Notes: a model not told the origin generated them from the letters alone. 7,077 nt of DNA from Proteocatella sp049670425 (GCA_049670425.1 JBATTG010000269.1:1-7077), one strand, 5' to 3'. Positions 1 to 5,994 are shown, numbered from the stretch's first letter. Translations and numbers: made by a program.

Positions 1-1671
1 GTATTTGCATCTGTAATAAGTATGTTTATTATAGTAATTATCGTCGCGCTTGTATCATTAAATTCATTAAATTCAGAAATGAAACATTTCTACGATGTAT
101 CATATCAAAATATGACTAAACAAATGGAAGTCCGCAAGAATATGCAGATAGTGGGCAAAAGAGTTCTGTGGTCAATTACTACCGTTGACCTTAACGAAGT
201 TAAGGAACATTTGGACACCGCAACTACCTATGCCGGATTGGTTGGTGATGGAGTTGAATTCTTAAACCAAAATTTTGACAATCCACAATTACTTGATTCA
301 CTTAATAAAAATCTTACATCAGTGAAGAATTCAAGACTGGTTCTAATGGATTTAGCAAGACAAAATGAAAATGAAGAGGCCATCGCTTACTATAATTCTA
401 CATATACCACAGCAATAGATAATTTGGAAAATACCCTTGTCGAAATTGGAAATGTTGCCGAAAACGAAGCAGTATCAAGCTATACAGAAGCTAATAATAA
501 AAAGATTTTTGTAACTATACTTATGATAGTTATTTCTATTGCAAGTATTGTAATATCATTTATTCTAAGCCTGATTATAACAAAGAGTATCGTGAATCCT
601 ATAAATGAAATAGTTGATGTCGCCAACAAGATGGAAAAAGGTGATTTAAACATTGAAATTACAGCAAATTCAAAAGATGAAATTGGTGTTCTTGCTAAAG
701 CTTTTAAAAGAATGCTAGAAAACCAAAAAATAATTATCAATGATACTGTATACCTGCTTACTGAAATGGCAGATGGAAATTTTTGTGTAAATACAGAATT
801 TGAAGAAAAATATGTTGGTGATTATAAGGGCATTATAATGGCAGTGCGTGGAATCAATCGTAGATTGAGCAGTACACTTTCTCAAATACATGTAGCTTGT
901 GCCCAAGTTGCAAACGGTTCAGACCAAGTTGCAGGCGGGGCCCAAGAACTTTCACAAGGCGCTACAGAGCAGGCGTCATCTGTTGAAGAACTTTCTGCAG
1001 CCCTTGAGACGATTTCAAATCAAGTAAAGCTAACCGCAGAAAAAGCTAAAGATGCAAATGAAATTTCAAGTGAAGCTGGTGATGATATTAAGGAAAGTAA
1101 CAAGCGGATGCAAGCATTGATTATTGCTATGGGTGAAATTTCCGAAAAATCTAATGAAATTGGAAAGATTATCAAAACCATTGATGATATTGCCTTTCAA
1201 ACCAATATTCTTGCACTTAATGCGGCTGTTGAAGCGGCTCGTGCAGGTTCAGCGGGCAAAGGCTTTGCAGTTGTTGCTGACGAGGTTCGCAACCTTGCAC
1301 AAAAGAGTGCTGAAGCAGCAAAGAATACGACTGCACTTATTGAAGGAGCAGTCAAAGCTGTAGATAATGGTACAAACATAGCTGATGAAACTGCAAAATC
1401 CCTTGAATCTGTTGTAGAAAAATCAGGCAAGTCGGTAGAAAAAATCACAGAAATCGCGGTGGCTGCAGAGCAACAGGCAGATTCCATCAAGCAGGTAACA
1501 ATAGGTATTGAACAAATATCCAGCGTTGTTCAGACAAACTCGGCAACAGCTGAGGAAAGTGCGGCAGCTTCCGAGGAACTTAGCGGACAAGCACAGATGA
1601 TGAGATCGTTAACTTCCCAGTTTAAACTTCGTGATGACATGGATAACAGTTCGCTGGAAGCTGCTAAATAG
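1..1671 (+). CDS. Methyl-accepting chemotaxis protein (5' end outside window)
   Basis: Transmembrane chemoreceptor that passes a ligand signal through CheW to the CheA kinase. The frame is already open at base 1 and the ATG at 22 lies inside a hydrophobic segment, so the true start is upstream. Counting from the first visible codon: membrane helix 1 (about 1-20), an outside four-helix-bundle-type sensor of about 145 residues, membrane helix 2 (about 169-194), a HAMP domain (about 195-245), a second HAMP-like stretch (about 250-295), then the long coiled-coil signalling domain (about 300-545). The conserved hairpin tip is visible as FQTNILALNAAVEAARAG (about 399-416), followed by the Ala/Glu/Gln-rich return helix. 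No C-terminal receptor-docking pentapeptide is seen; the protein ends LEAAK. The ligand cannot be read from the sequence. Only 15 bases separate its stop from the next gene's promoter, and no terminator is visible. Family assignment is very secure. Confidence 0.97.
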   Translation, partial: VFASVISMFIIVIIVALVSLNSLNSEMKHFYDVSYQNMTKQMEVRKNMQIVGKRVLWSITTVDLNEVKEHLDTATTYAGLVGDGVEFLNQNFDNPQLLDSLNKNLTSVKNSRLVLMDLARQNENEEAIAYYNSTYTTAIDNLENTLVEIGNVAENEAVSSYTEANNKKIFVTILMIVISIASIVISFILSLIITKSIVNPINEIVDVANKMEKGDLNIEITANSKDEIGVLAKAFKRMLENQKIIINDTVYLLTEMADGNFCVNTEFEEKYVGDYKGIIMAVRGINRRLSSTLSQIHVACAQVANGSDQVAGGAQELSQGATEQASSVEELSAALETISNQVKLTAEKAKDANEISSEAGDDIKESNKRMQALIIAMGEISEKSNEIGKIIKTIDDIAFQTNILALNAAVEAARAGSAGKGFAVVADEVRNLAQKSAEAAKNTTALIEGAVKAVDNGTNIADETAKSLESVVEKSGKSVEKITEIAVAAEQQADSIKQVTIGIEQISSVVQTNSATAEESAAASEELSGQAQMMRSLTSQFKLRDDMDNSSLEAAK

Positions 1672-1686
1672 GAAAGCACAACTATA

Positions 1687-1714
1687 TTGACAAAAATCGA
1701 ACGTATAGTATAAT
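1687..1714 (+). promoter_or_regulatory. Consensus sigma-A promoter of the TetR gene
   Basis: TTGACA at 1687-1692 and TATAAT at 1709-1714 both match the housekeeping consensus exactly, separated by 16 bases. Transcription should begin near 1720-1722, giving a leader of about 30 bases that contains GGAGGG at 1739-1744. So strong an unregulated promoter would be unusual for a regulator, which suggests repression, probably by its own product. Confidence 0.85.
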
Positions 1715-1716
1715 TA

Positions 1717-1739
1717 CAACTACAGTTTTAATTTAGTTG
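1717..1739 (+). promoter_or_regulatory. Candidate TetR autoregulatory operator (inverted repeat)
   Basis: CAACTA (1717-1722) and TAGTTG (1734-1739) form a perfect 6-bp inverted repeat with 11 bases between. It covers the predicted transcription start and reaches the first base of the Shine-Dalgarno. TetR-family proteins commonly bind inverted repeats over their own promoters, so position and symmetry fit an operator. The arms are short, so chance is possible. Confidence 0.4.
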
Positions 1740-1752
1740 GAGGGATATTAAT

Positions 1753-2394
1753 ATGGCAAAAAAAAGAAAAGAACAGTTAATCCAGTTTAATAAAAGTAAC
1801 ATTTTAGATGCAGCAAAGAAGCTATTTTCTGAAAAAGGAATTTTGCAGACCACAATGGATGACATTGCGAAAGAAGCTGATTATAGCAAATCTACTATTT
1901 ATGTATATTTTTCTAGCAAGGAGGAAATCTATAACCATATTATATTTGAAAGTATGCTTTTACTTAAAGAAACTTTAAGTGACATCGTTGATTCTGAAGA
2001 TGGATTTGAGAATTGTTATTATAAAATATGTAATACTTTAGTTCATATTCAGAAGGAATATCCCATATATTTTGAAAGTATCATTGGGGAAATCAGTGTA
2101 AATCAAGATGATTTTGAAATGCACCCTGTGCTTTTAGAGATATTCAATGTAGGTGAAGAAATTAATCAGAATATCTCTACGCTGATACAGCGTGGAATAT
2201 CTGACAACTACATTCGTGCCGATATTGAAACGCTCCCTGCGGTATTTATGATTTGGGCAAGTATATCTGGCATTATTTCAATGGCAAGCCAAAAGGAAGA
2301 ATATTTACAGGAAAAGCTGAATATAAAAAAAGAGGAGTATCTTAATTACAGTTTTAAAATGTTACTTCGTTCATTGTCAAAAGAAAGTAAGTAA
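1753..2394 (+). CDS. TetR/AcrR family transcriptional regulator
   Basis: A 213-residue one-component regulator, the usual length for the family. The N-terminal DNA-binding domain (about residues 14-62) is typical: ILDAAKKLFSEKG, then TTMDDIAKEADYSKSTIYVYF, with the recognition helix ending in the YxYF motif and followed by SSKEEIY. Residues 65-213 are the helical ligand-binding and dimerisation domain, which is poorly conserved, so the inducer cannot be named. The ATG at 1753 is supported by GGAGGG eight bases upstream. It has its own consensus promoter and a likely operator. TetR genes usually sit beside a target such as an efflux pump or enzyme; none is present here. A strong but orphan Shine-Dalgarno about 20 bases after its stop suggests a co-transcribed partner was lost. 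Family certain, target unknown. Confidence 0.95.
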   Translation: MAKKRKEQLIQFNKSNILDAAKKLFSEKGILQTTMDDIAKEADYSKSTIYVYFSSKEEIYNHIIFESMLLLKETLSDIVDSEDGFENCYYKICNTLVHIQKEYPIYFESIIGEISVNQDDFEMHPVLLEIFNVGEEINQNISTLIQRGISDNYIRADIETLPAVFMIWASISGIISMASQKEEYLQEKLNIKKEEYLNYSFKMLLRSLSKESK

Positions 2395-2483
2395 ACTATT
2401 TGATTAAATCTTTTAAGGAGGTTATTTCAACACGAAGTTTGGTCGAATACTAGAATTATTCAAAAGAACCGTGGGGTAGGCTT

Positions 2484-2521
2484 AAAAAAGTCGCAGATAT
2501 TCTGAATAGAGAATATCTGCG
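2484..2521 (-). terminator. Perfect 12-bp hairpin with T-run on the minus strand
   Basis: CGCAGATATTCT (2492-2503) pairs perfectly with AGAATATCTGCG (2510-2521) around a six-base loop. Read on the minus strand the stem is followed, after two bases, by six T (complement of A 2484-2489), the form of an intrinsic terminator. On the plus strand no T-run follows. No minus-strand gene lies immediately to its right, so it either serves antisense transcription or is left over from a lost gene or element. Confidence 0.45.
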
Positions 2522-2596
2522 CATATAAGATGTCTATAAGTTTTGCATTTTAATTTATATACGACTTACAATTAAGCAATACCCATTAAAAAAATT

Positions 2597-3304
2597 ATGG
2601 AAGAAATAGTGAAAATAAAATTTGATTCTGTTATGGCATTAGTATTTTCAAGTTACGAGGTGAAGATCGAAGAATACCAAAATATAGAAATAATCAATAG
2701 GAATGTCAGGAATTTGCTGCATAAAGGTAATATGGAGCATGGAAAAATAATGAGAAGTCAAAAGATAGAAAATGTGCTTAGTCGCATTAATTTTAAATAT
2801 AAAAATGAGCAAGTACATATGGAGAGGGTTGGGGAGTACTGTAGTTTAATTGGAAAAGCCATGAATTTAAGTACGGTAGAGGTTGAGAATATAAGGCAAG
2901 CAGGAAAGATTCATGATATTGGTAAAATTGTCATCTCCCCCGAACTATTAAACAAAAAGGAAAGCTTAACTGATGATGAGTTTGAACTTATAAAAAAACA
3001 TTCAGAAATAGGCTATCATATTTTAAAAAGTACGGATGAGTATGCAGGCTTAGCTGAGATTGTAAGGTATCATCACGAGAGGTTTGATGGAAATGGTTAT
3101 CCTGATCGATTAAGGGCCGATGGAATACCTTTAGAATCGCGAATCGTAGCATTAGCGGATTCTTATGAGGCCATGACAAGTAATCGATCTTATCAAAAAT
3201 CCAAAAGTAAAAAGGAAGCATTGTTAGAAATAAAAAGATGTTCTGGAACGCAATTTGATCCTAAAATAGTTGAAGTCTTTTTGAAACTCATCAAGGAAGA
3301 ATAA
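2597..3304 (+). CDS. HD-GYP domain protein (probable c-di-GMP phosphodiesterase), possibly N-terminally truncated
   Basis: HD-GYP enzymes hydrolyse cyclic di-GMP in the cytoplasm, and the core signature is complete here. Counting from ATG 2597: H74, the HD pair in HDIGK (106-110), H135, HHE (159-161), DGNGYP (164-169), and D188 in ALADSYEAMTS followed by R197 and Y199. All expected metal ligands appear present, so activity is plausible. The first 50 or so residues match no domain I recognise, but KIMRSQKIENVL (50-61) resembles the linker that in larger clostridial proteins joins a PAS or GGDEF domain to HD-GYP. The start is weak: no Shine-Dalgarno precedes 2597, and the in-frame ATGs at 2732 and 2750 are alternatives. 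It may be the surviving C-terminal part of a sensor protein, or a free-standing enzyme. It is convergent with the potassium channel gene, 130 bases away. Confidence 0.9.
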   Translation: MEEIVKIKFDSVMALVFSSYEVKIEEYQNIEIINRNVRNLLHKGNMEHGKIMRSQKIENVLSRINFKYKNEQVHMERVGEYCSLIGKAMNLSTVEVENIRQAGKIHDIGKIVISPELLNKKESLTDDEFELIKKHSEIGYHILKSTDEYAGLAEIVRYHHERFDGNGYPDRLRADGIPLESRIVALADSYEAMTSNRSYQKSKSKKEALLEIKRCSGTQFDPKIVEVFLKLIKEE

Positions 3305-3434
3305 ACTTCTAGGGGGAATGGTACAGTTAGAACTATGCAGGTGTCCAATTAAAAACATTAGCAAAATCACAAATAAACGGAAGAAATTGGATAATCTACA
3401 GTTGGATTTTTCATGCACAATATACAATCCTTAA

Positions 3435-4457
3435 TTATTGTAAATCCCTTTTACCCGTGTCATTCGCTATTTTTCTCAGTTCATTGACTTGTTGATTGTT
3501 TCCTAAAACAAGGATCATATCACCTGCGTTAAGTACCAAATTTGATTTTGGATTGAGGATCATATTTATCTGACCTGCTTTTTTTGAAGCAATGACAACA
3601 AGTCCAAAACGGTCAGGTATTTTCAAATATCTCAATTCTTTCCCCACCATTTCTGAATTGATTCCGACTATCACATCTTGAAGGTCTAGCTGTTCACCAT
3701 TTATACTAGTAACAACCTCCAAAAATGACACAACAGAAGGTCTCAACATTTGAGCAGCCATTCTTCTGCCACCAATTTCATTTGCTGAAATTGTTTTGTT
3801 TGCACCTGCTCTTTTGAGCTTATCCGGTGCATGTTTATCGAAAGCTTGTGAGATTATGTATAAGTCTCGATTCATAGTACGTGCTGTAAGGACTACAAAA
3901 ACATTGTCCACATCCGTAGGCAGTGTACTGATAATCCCTTTGGCACATTTGATATTCGCCTTTTGTAAAGTAGTTTCTTCGGTTGCATCGCCGTGAATAA
4001 TTTTTAATCCTTGAGATAAATAAAACTGATATCGGTTACTGTCTTTCTCAATGATGACAAAATCATTTTTGTTTTTTATAAATTCGTTGATGACAACTTC
4101 ACCAGTTTCACCGGCACCACACAAAATATAATGATTGTTCATTTTATTAATGTTAGTTTCCATATTCCTTTTCCTCCAAAAGTAGTTCATATCCCCTTCA
4201 ATTATAAATAAGAGTAAATTTGTAAGCGCATATCCTAAAGTACCAACACCGAAAAATATGATGAAAATCGAAAATATTTTAGCAATATCTGTCATTGGGG
4301 CGACTTCTTTATAACCTACAGATGAAATGGTAATAACCGTCATATAAAGACCATCCAACAAACTGACATTAAGAAGTTTTGAGTAGCCGATGGTGCCAAT
4401 TATTACAAGTGATACTAGTATGATTAAAAGGATATTCAGTTTTTTCTTTTCATTCAT
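3435..4457 (-). CDS. Two-TM potassium channel with C-terminal RCK (TrkA-N/TrkA-C) domain
   Basis: A 340-residue membrane channel of the MthK-like type, expected to conduct potassium under control of a cytoplasmic RCK ring. Domains: membrane helix 1 (about 7-27); pore helix and filter (about 36-51), reading TISSVGYKEV; membrane helix 2 (about 58-87); a charged linker; a Rossmann-type RCK domain from residue 109 with the GAGETG nucleotide loop (114-119), acidic E137 at the end of strand 2 and GDATE (156-160); and a TrkA-C domain (about 255-325). The filter is SVGYKE rather than the usual TVGYGD: the core V-G-Y is kept, the next G-D is K-E. The ATG at 4457 is supported by GAGGT five bases upstream. 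The ligand (calcium, nucleotide or c-di-AMP) cannot be told from sequence. The gene stands alone behind a tandem-repeat promoter region. Confidence 0.93.
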   Translation of the reverse strand: MNEKKKLNILLIILVSLVIIGTIGYSKLLNVSLLDGLYMTVITISSVGYKEVAPMTDIAKIFSIFIIFFGVGTLGYALTNLLLFIIEGDMNYFWRKRNMETNINKMNNHYILCGAGETGEVVINEFIKNKNDFVIIEKDSNRYQFYLSQGLKIIHGDATEETTLQKANIKCAKGIISTLPTDVDNVFVVLTARTMNRDLYIISQAFDKHAPDKLKRAGANKTISANEIGGRRMAAQMLRPSVVSFLEVVTSINGEQLDLQDVIVGINSEMVGKELRYLKIPDRFGLVVIASKKAGQINMILNPKSNLVLNAGDMILVLGNNQQVNELRKIANDTGKRDLQ

Positions 4458-4496
4458 TATCTACCTCACAACATCTGATTAATAAAATAAAACTCA

Positions 4497-4536
4497 TATA
4501 TCTCAATTATACACAATATATCTTAATTATACATAA
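4497..4536 (-). repeat. 20-bp tandem direct repeat in the channel promoter region
   Basis: Two adjacent 20-base units (4497-4516 and 4517-4536) are identical at 18 positions; both differences are C/T (4504 vs 4524, 4514 vs 4534). On the minus strand each unit contains TATAAT, a perfect -10 hexamer, 35 to 60 bases before the channel start codon. Neither has a good -35 at 16-18 bases. The unit is close to two helical turns, so tandem sites on one DNA face for a regulator are possible, as is a duplicated promoter. Confidence 0.8.
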
Positions 4537-4610
4537 AGAGATTTCAAAAAACGAATTAAATATTAGATAGACTCTAATTAACTGTACAATTCCGATAAAT
4601 CCTTGGATAG

Positions 4611-4760
4611 GTTGCAGTACATGAGAATCGTGTTGAAGTTACATCTTTTGGAATGCTTTATGGAGGCCTTACTATAGAGCCGTTAAAAAAATATTAACGA
4701 TTTAACAGACAAAGGGATTTTGACAAGAGAAGGTTCTGCAAGAAAAAGTATTATCAATTT
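4611..4760 (+). pseudogene. Remnant of an AlbA/HATPase_c_4 (RecG-like) ATP-binding regulator, frameshifted
   Basis: Frame 4611-4694 reads VAVHENRVEVTSFGMLYGGL followed by TIEPLKK. This closely resembles the segment (N/D)R(V/I)E(V/I)TSPGMLxGGLT found in the ATP-binding domain of RecG-like 'putative transcriptional regulator' proteins, as I recall the family. The frame stops at 4695-4697. In the next frame, from 4687, the text continues NINDLTDKGILTREGSARK, which resembles the C-terminal winged helix of the same proteins (xLxxLxxKGIxxRxGSxRK). The switch falls on the A7 run 4685-4691. In intact relatives a longer segment separates the two motifs, so an internal deletion is likely too. No start codon or upstream domain remains. 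It is a fossil of a horizontally mobile regulator family. Confidence is moderate because the match is from memory of the motif. Confidence 0.5.
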
Positions 4761-4929
4761 CGTATTTTTGTGTTATTATTTTCATAGCATGAACCTCCGT
4801 TTTGATTTATTGTTTCTGGTAATTCAATTATACTGAAAATAGGGTCTTTATGTTTTTTATTTGTCAAATATTATTGGATTTTCAAGGTGGATATATCAAT
4901 GTTAAAATATGCAAGGGAGGATCAACAAA

Positions 4930-5625
4930 ATGTTTCCCATTCAAAATAATCAAAAAATAATGATGGACATAAACGCTAGTACTACACGAAAAAGCACATC
5001 AAAACCTGTAGGTTTTTCAGATATACTTTCTGAAAAAATAAGTACTTCAACATCTATGGATTCTATTTTCCAAAAAGCATCAGAACAATATAATGTTCCT
5101 GCTAATTTACTACAAGCTGTTGCAAAATCAGAATCTAATTTCAACCCAAACGCAGTTTCCCATTCTGGTGCCATAGGGGTGATGCAGCTCATGCCAAAAA
5201 CAGCAGAATATCTAGGGGTGAGAGACTCATTTGATGCCGAGCAAAATATTATGGGCGGAGCAAAATACCTGAGCGGATTGATAGAAAAATATGATGGAAA
5301 CACAACACTTGCCTTGGCAGCCTATAATGCAGGAAGTGGAAATGTTGCAAAGTACGGTGGGGTGCCACCTTTTAAAGAAACAAAAAATTACATCGAAAAA
5401 GTAATGGCGTATACTAAAGAAAGTATGGACACGTCTGTTTTTTCTGCTACAAAAAGTACTTCGGGCACTGTAAAAAAAATTGCAGAAGATATTTACAATT
5501 TTTCTGCCTTTTCCAATGAGGATTATTTACTTTTTATTGAGCGTTTAAAACTCCAAATGAACAATTCATTACATCAAGATTATTCGAATGAATTACTTAG
5601 GAATAACATCCAAGTGCTTTATTAG
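4930..5625 (+). CDS. SLT-type lytic transglycosylase (GH23), no signal peptide
   Basis: A 231-residue enzyme of the soluble lytic transglycosylase fold, which cleaves the MurNAc-GlcNAc bond of peptidoglycan to give 1,6-anhydro ends. I chose ATG 4930, not the in-frame ATG 4909, because AAGGGAGG lies nine bases before it and inside the longer form. The catalytic domain spans about residues 45-160: catalytic Glu68 in KSESNFNPNAVS, then GVMQLMP (83-89), NIMGGAKYL (106-114), ALAAYNAGSGNV (128-139) and NYIEKV (153-158). The first 40 residues are polar and carry no signal peptide or membrane segment; FSDILSEKI resembles N-termini of some flagellum-associated proteins, so export through the flagellar apparatus is possible but only inferred. 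A 70-residue helical tail follows, of unknown role. It is monocistronic, with a hairpin terminator 55 bases after the stop. Confidence 0.93.
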   Translation: MFPIQNNQKIMMDINASTTRKSTSKPVGFSDILSEKISTSTSMDSIFQKASEQYNVPANLLQAVAKSESNFNPNAVSHSGAIGVMQLMPKTAEYLGVRDSFDAEQNIMGGAKYLSGLIEKYDGNTTLALAAYNAGSGNVAKYGGVPPFKETKNYIEKVMAYTKESMDTSVFSATKSTSGTVKKIAEDIYNFSAFSNEDYLLFIERLKLQMNNSLHQDYSNELLRNNIQVLY

Positions 5626-5679
5626 CAATAGGAATAACATAACTATACCGAATTTTAACAATACTAGCATAAATATACA

Positions 5680-5730
5680 CAAACTCCCTAACTCTAGAAT
5701 TTTTTTCTAAAGCTAGGGAGTTTGTTATTC
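5680..5730 (+). terminator. Rho-independent terminator of the transglycosylase gene, possibly bidirectional
   Basis: CAAACTCCCTA (5680-5690) pairs with TAGGGAGTTTG (5714-5724) over 11 bp. The stem continues inward through CT/AG and TAGAA/TTCTA, broken only by two single mismatches, to a five-T loop. T-rich sequence follows on the plus strand (TTTGTTATT). The minus-strand side is also T-rich (TTTGTGTATATTT), so it could end transcription from the oxidoreductase side as well. Confidence 0.85.
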
Positions 5731-5819
5731 CCCTGATATCCAAAGCTTCAACACCGATAACCTGTATCCGGTAAACCATGAGTACTGTTAATTCCTTATA
5801 GCCATCAATAAATGAATCA

Positions 5820-5936
5820 TCATAAATTCCCATCTTCTGTTATCATATTCTCCCAGGTAGCAACTTCAAACAAATCGGTTTTTAACCTGGATATTTCCAA
5901 GATTGGTTTCTTGAAATATTTTTTTCGTTTTATCAC
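5820..5936 (-). CDS. Candidate small protein behind the oxidoreductase gene
   Basis: From GTG 5936 the frame encodes 38 residues, beginning (V/M)IKRKKYFKKPILEISRL, continuing KTDLFEVATWENMITEDGNL, and ending in two consecutive TGA codons. The opening resembles a loose class of very short Firmicutes peptides that start K-x-Y-x-K-P-x-L-E-(V/I) and have an acidic, polar tail; I recognise the style, not a named family. It lies in the same frame as the upstream oxidoreductase, 39 bases after its stop. The start is doubtful: GGAG sits only two bases before the GTG, and no ATG is in frame. It may be a real short gene using GTG, a remnant that lost its start, or chance. Confidence 0.3.
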   Translation of the reverse strand: MIKRKKYFKKPILEISRLKTDLFEVATWENMITEDGNL

Positions 5937-5947
5937 GTCTCCATTTA

Positions 5948-5994
5948 TATTAATCTTGATGTTTACTTTTATAAATTACATATCAAGATTAATA
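5948..5994. repeat. 13-bp perfect inverted repeat spanning the oxidoreductase stop codon
   Basis: TATTAATCTTGAT (5948-5960) is the exact reverse complement of ATCAAGATTAATA (5982-5994), with 21 bases between. The right arm lies within the last codons of the oxidoreductase (V-I-N-L-D-M) and its TAA (5976-5978) sits in the loop. No T-run follows on the minus strand, so it is not a typical terminator; it could be an mRNA 3'-end stabiliser or a structure between the gene and the small ORF. Confidence 0.65.

Larger units (their letters stand above)
4458..4929. other. 472-bp intergenic region with repeat, gene relic and leader signals
   Basis: This gap separates the divergent potassium channel and transglycosylase genes. 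It holds the 20-bp tandem repeat next to the channel start, a decayed fragment of a RecG-like regulator (about 4611-4760), a minus-strand Shine-Dalgarno plus ATG opening only 27 codons (4702-4785), and a short plus-strand ORF (4899-4949) running into the transglycosylase. I could not place a convincing sigma-A promoter for the transglycosylase. The mix of unrelated fragments suggests a deletion or recombination scar. Confidence 0.7.
5626..5975. other. 350-bp gap between convergent transglycosylase and oxidoreductase genes
   Basis: Apart from the terminator hairpin, the gap holds a minus-strand candidate small ORF (5820-5936) and one arm of the inverted repeat around the oxidoreductase stop. 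The stretch 5725-5819 contains no feature I can defend. A 78-codon minus-strand frame through 5597-5833 runs straight across the terminator hairpin, so it is unlikely to be a gene. Confidence 0.6.

Noticed and set aside
22..24. ATG 22 as the start of the chemoreceptor
   Set aside because: The frame is open to base 1 and the ATG lies inside the first membrane helix, so the gene must begin before the window.
1197..1490. 97-codon minus-strand ORF inside the chemoreceptor
   Set aside because: Antisense shadow of the highly conserved signalling domain; no ribosome site and no family resemblance.
2395..2596. c-di-GMP riboswitch before the HD-GYP gene
   Set aside because: The only strong structure is a simple 12-bp hairpin; the conserved GEMM-type cores are not present.
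3318..3434. 38-codon plus-strand ORF between the HD-GYP and channel genes
   Set aside because: AGGGGG is only one base from the ATG, too close for normal initiation, and the translation has no recognisable pattern.
2597..4457. HD-GYP and potassium channel genes as one functional module
   Set aside because: They are convergent, with separate starts and no shared promoter; proximity alone does not support a link.
4574..4598. Sigma-D (flagellar) promoter-like CTAA-N14-CCGATAA
   Set aside because: It would transcribe into the relic more than 300 bases before the transglycosylase; one such match is expected by chance in a window of this size, although motility genes are present.
4458..4600. c-di-AMP riboswitch before the potassium channel
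   Set aside because: The sequence is simple AT-rich tandem repeat without the conserved pseudoknotted core.
5597..5833. 78-codon minus-strand ORF overlapping the transglycosylase end
   Set aside because: It reads through a strong terminator hairpin and into the transglycosylase coding sequence; no ribosome site and a composition unlike a real protein in its second half.
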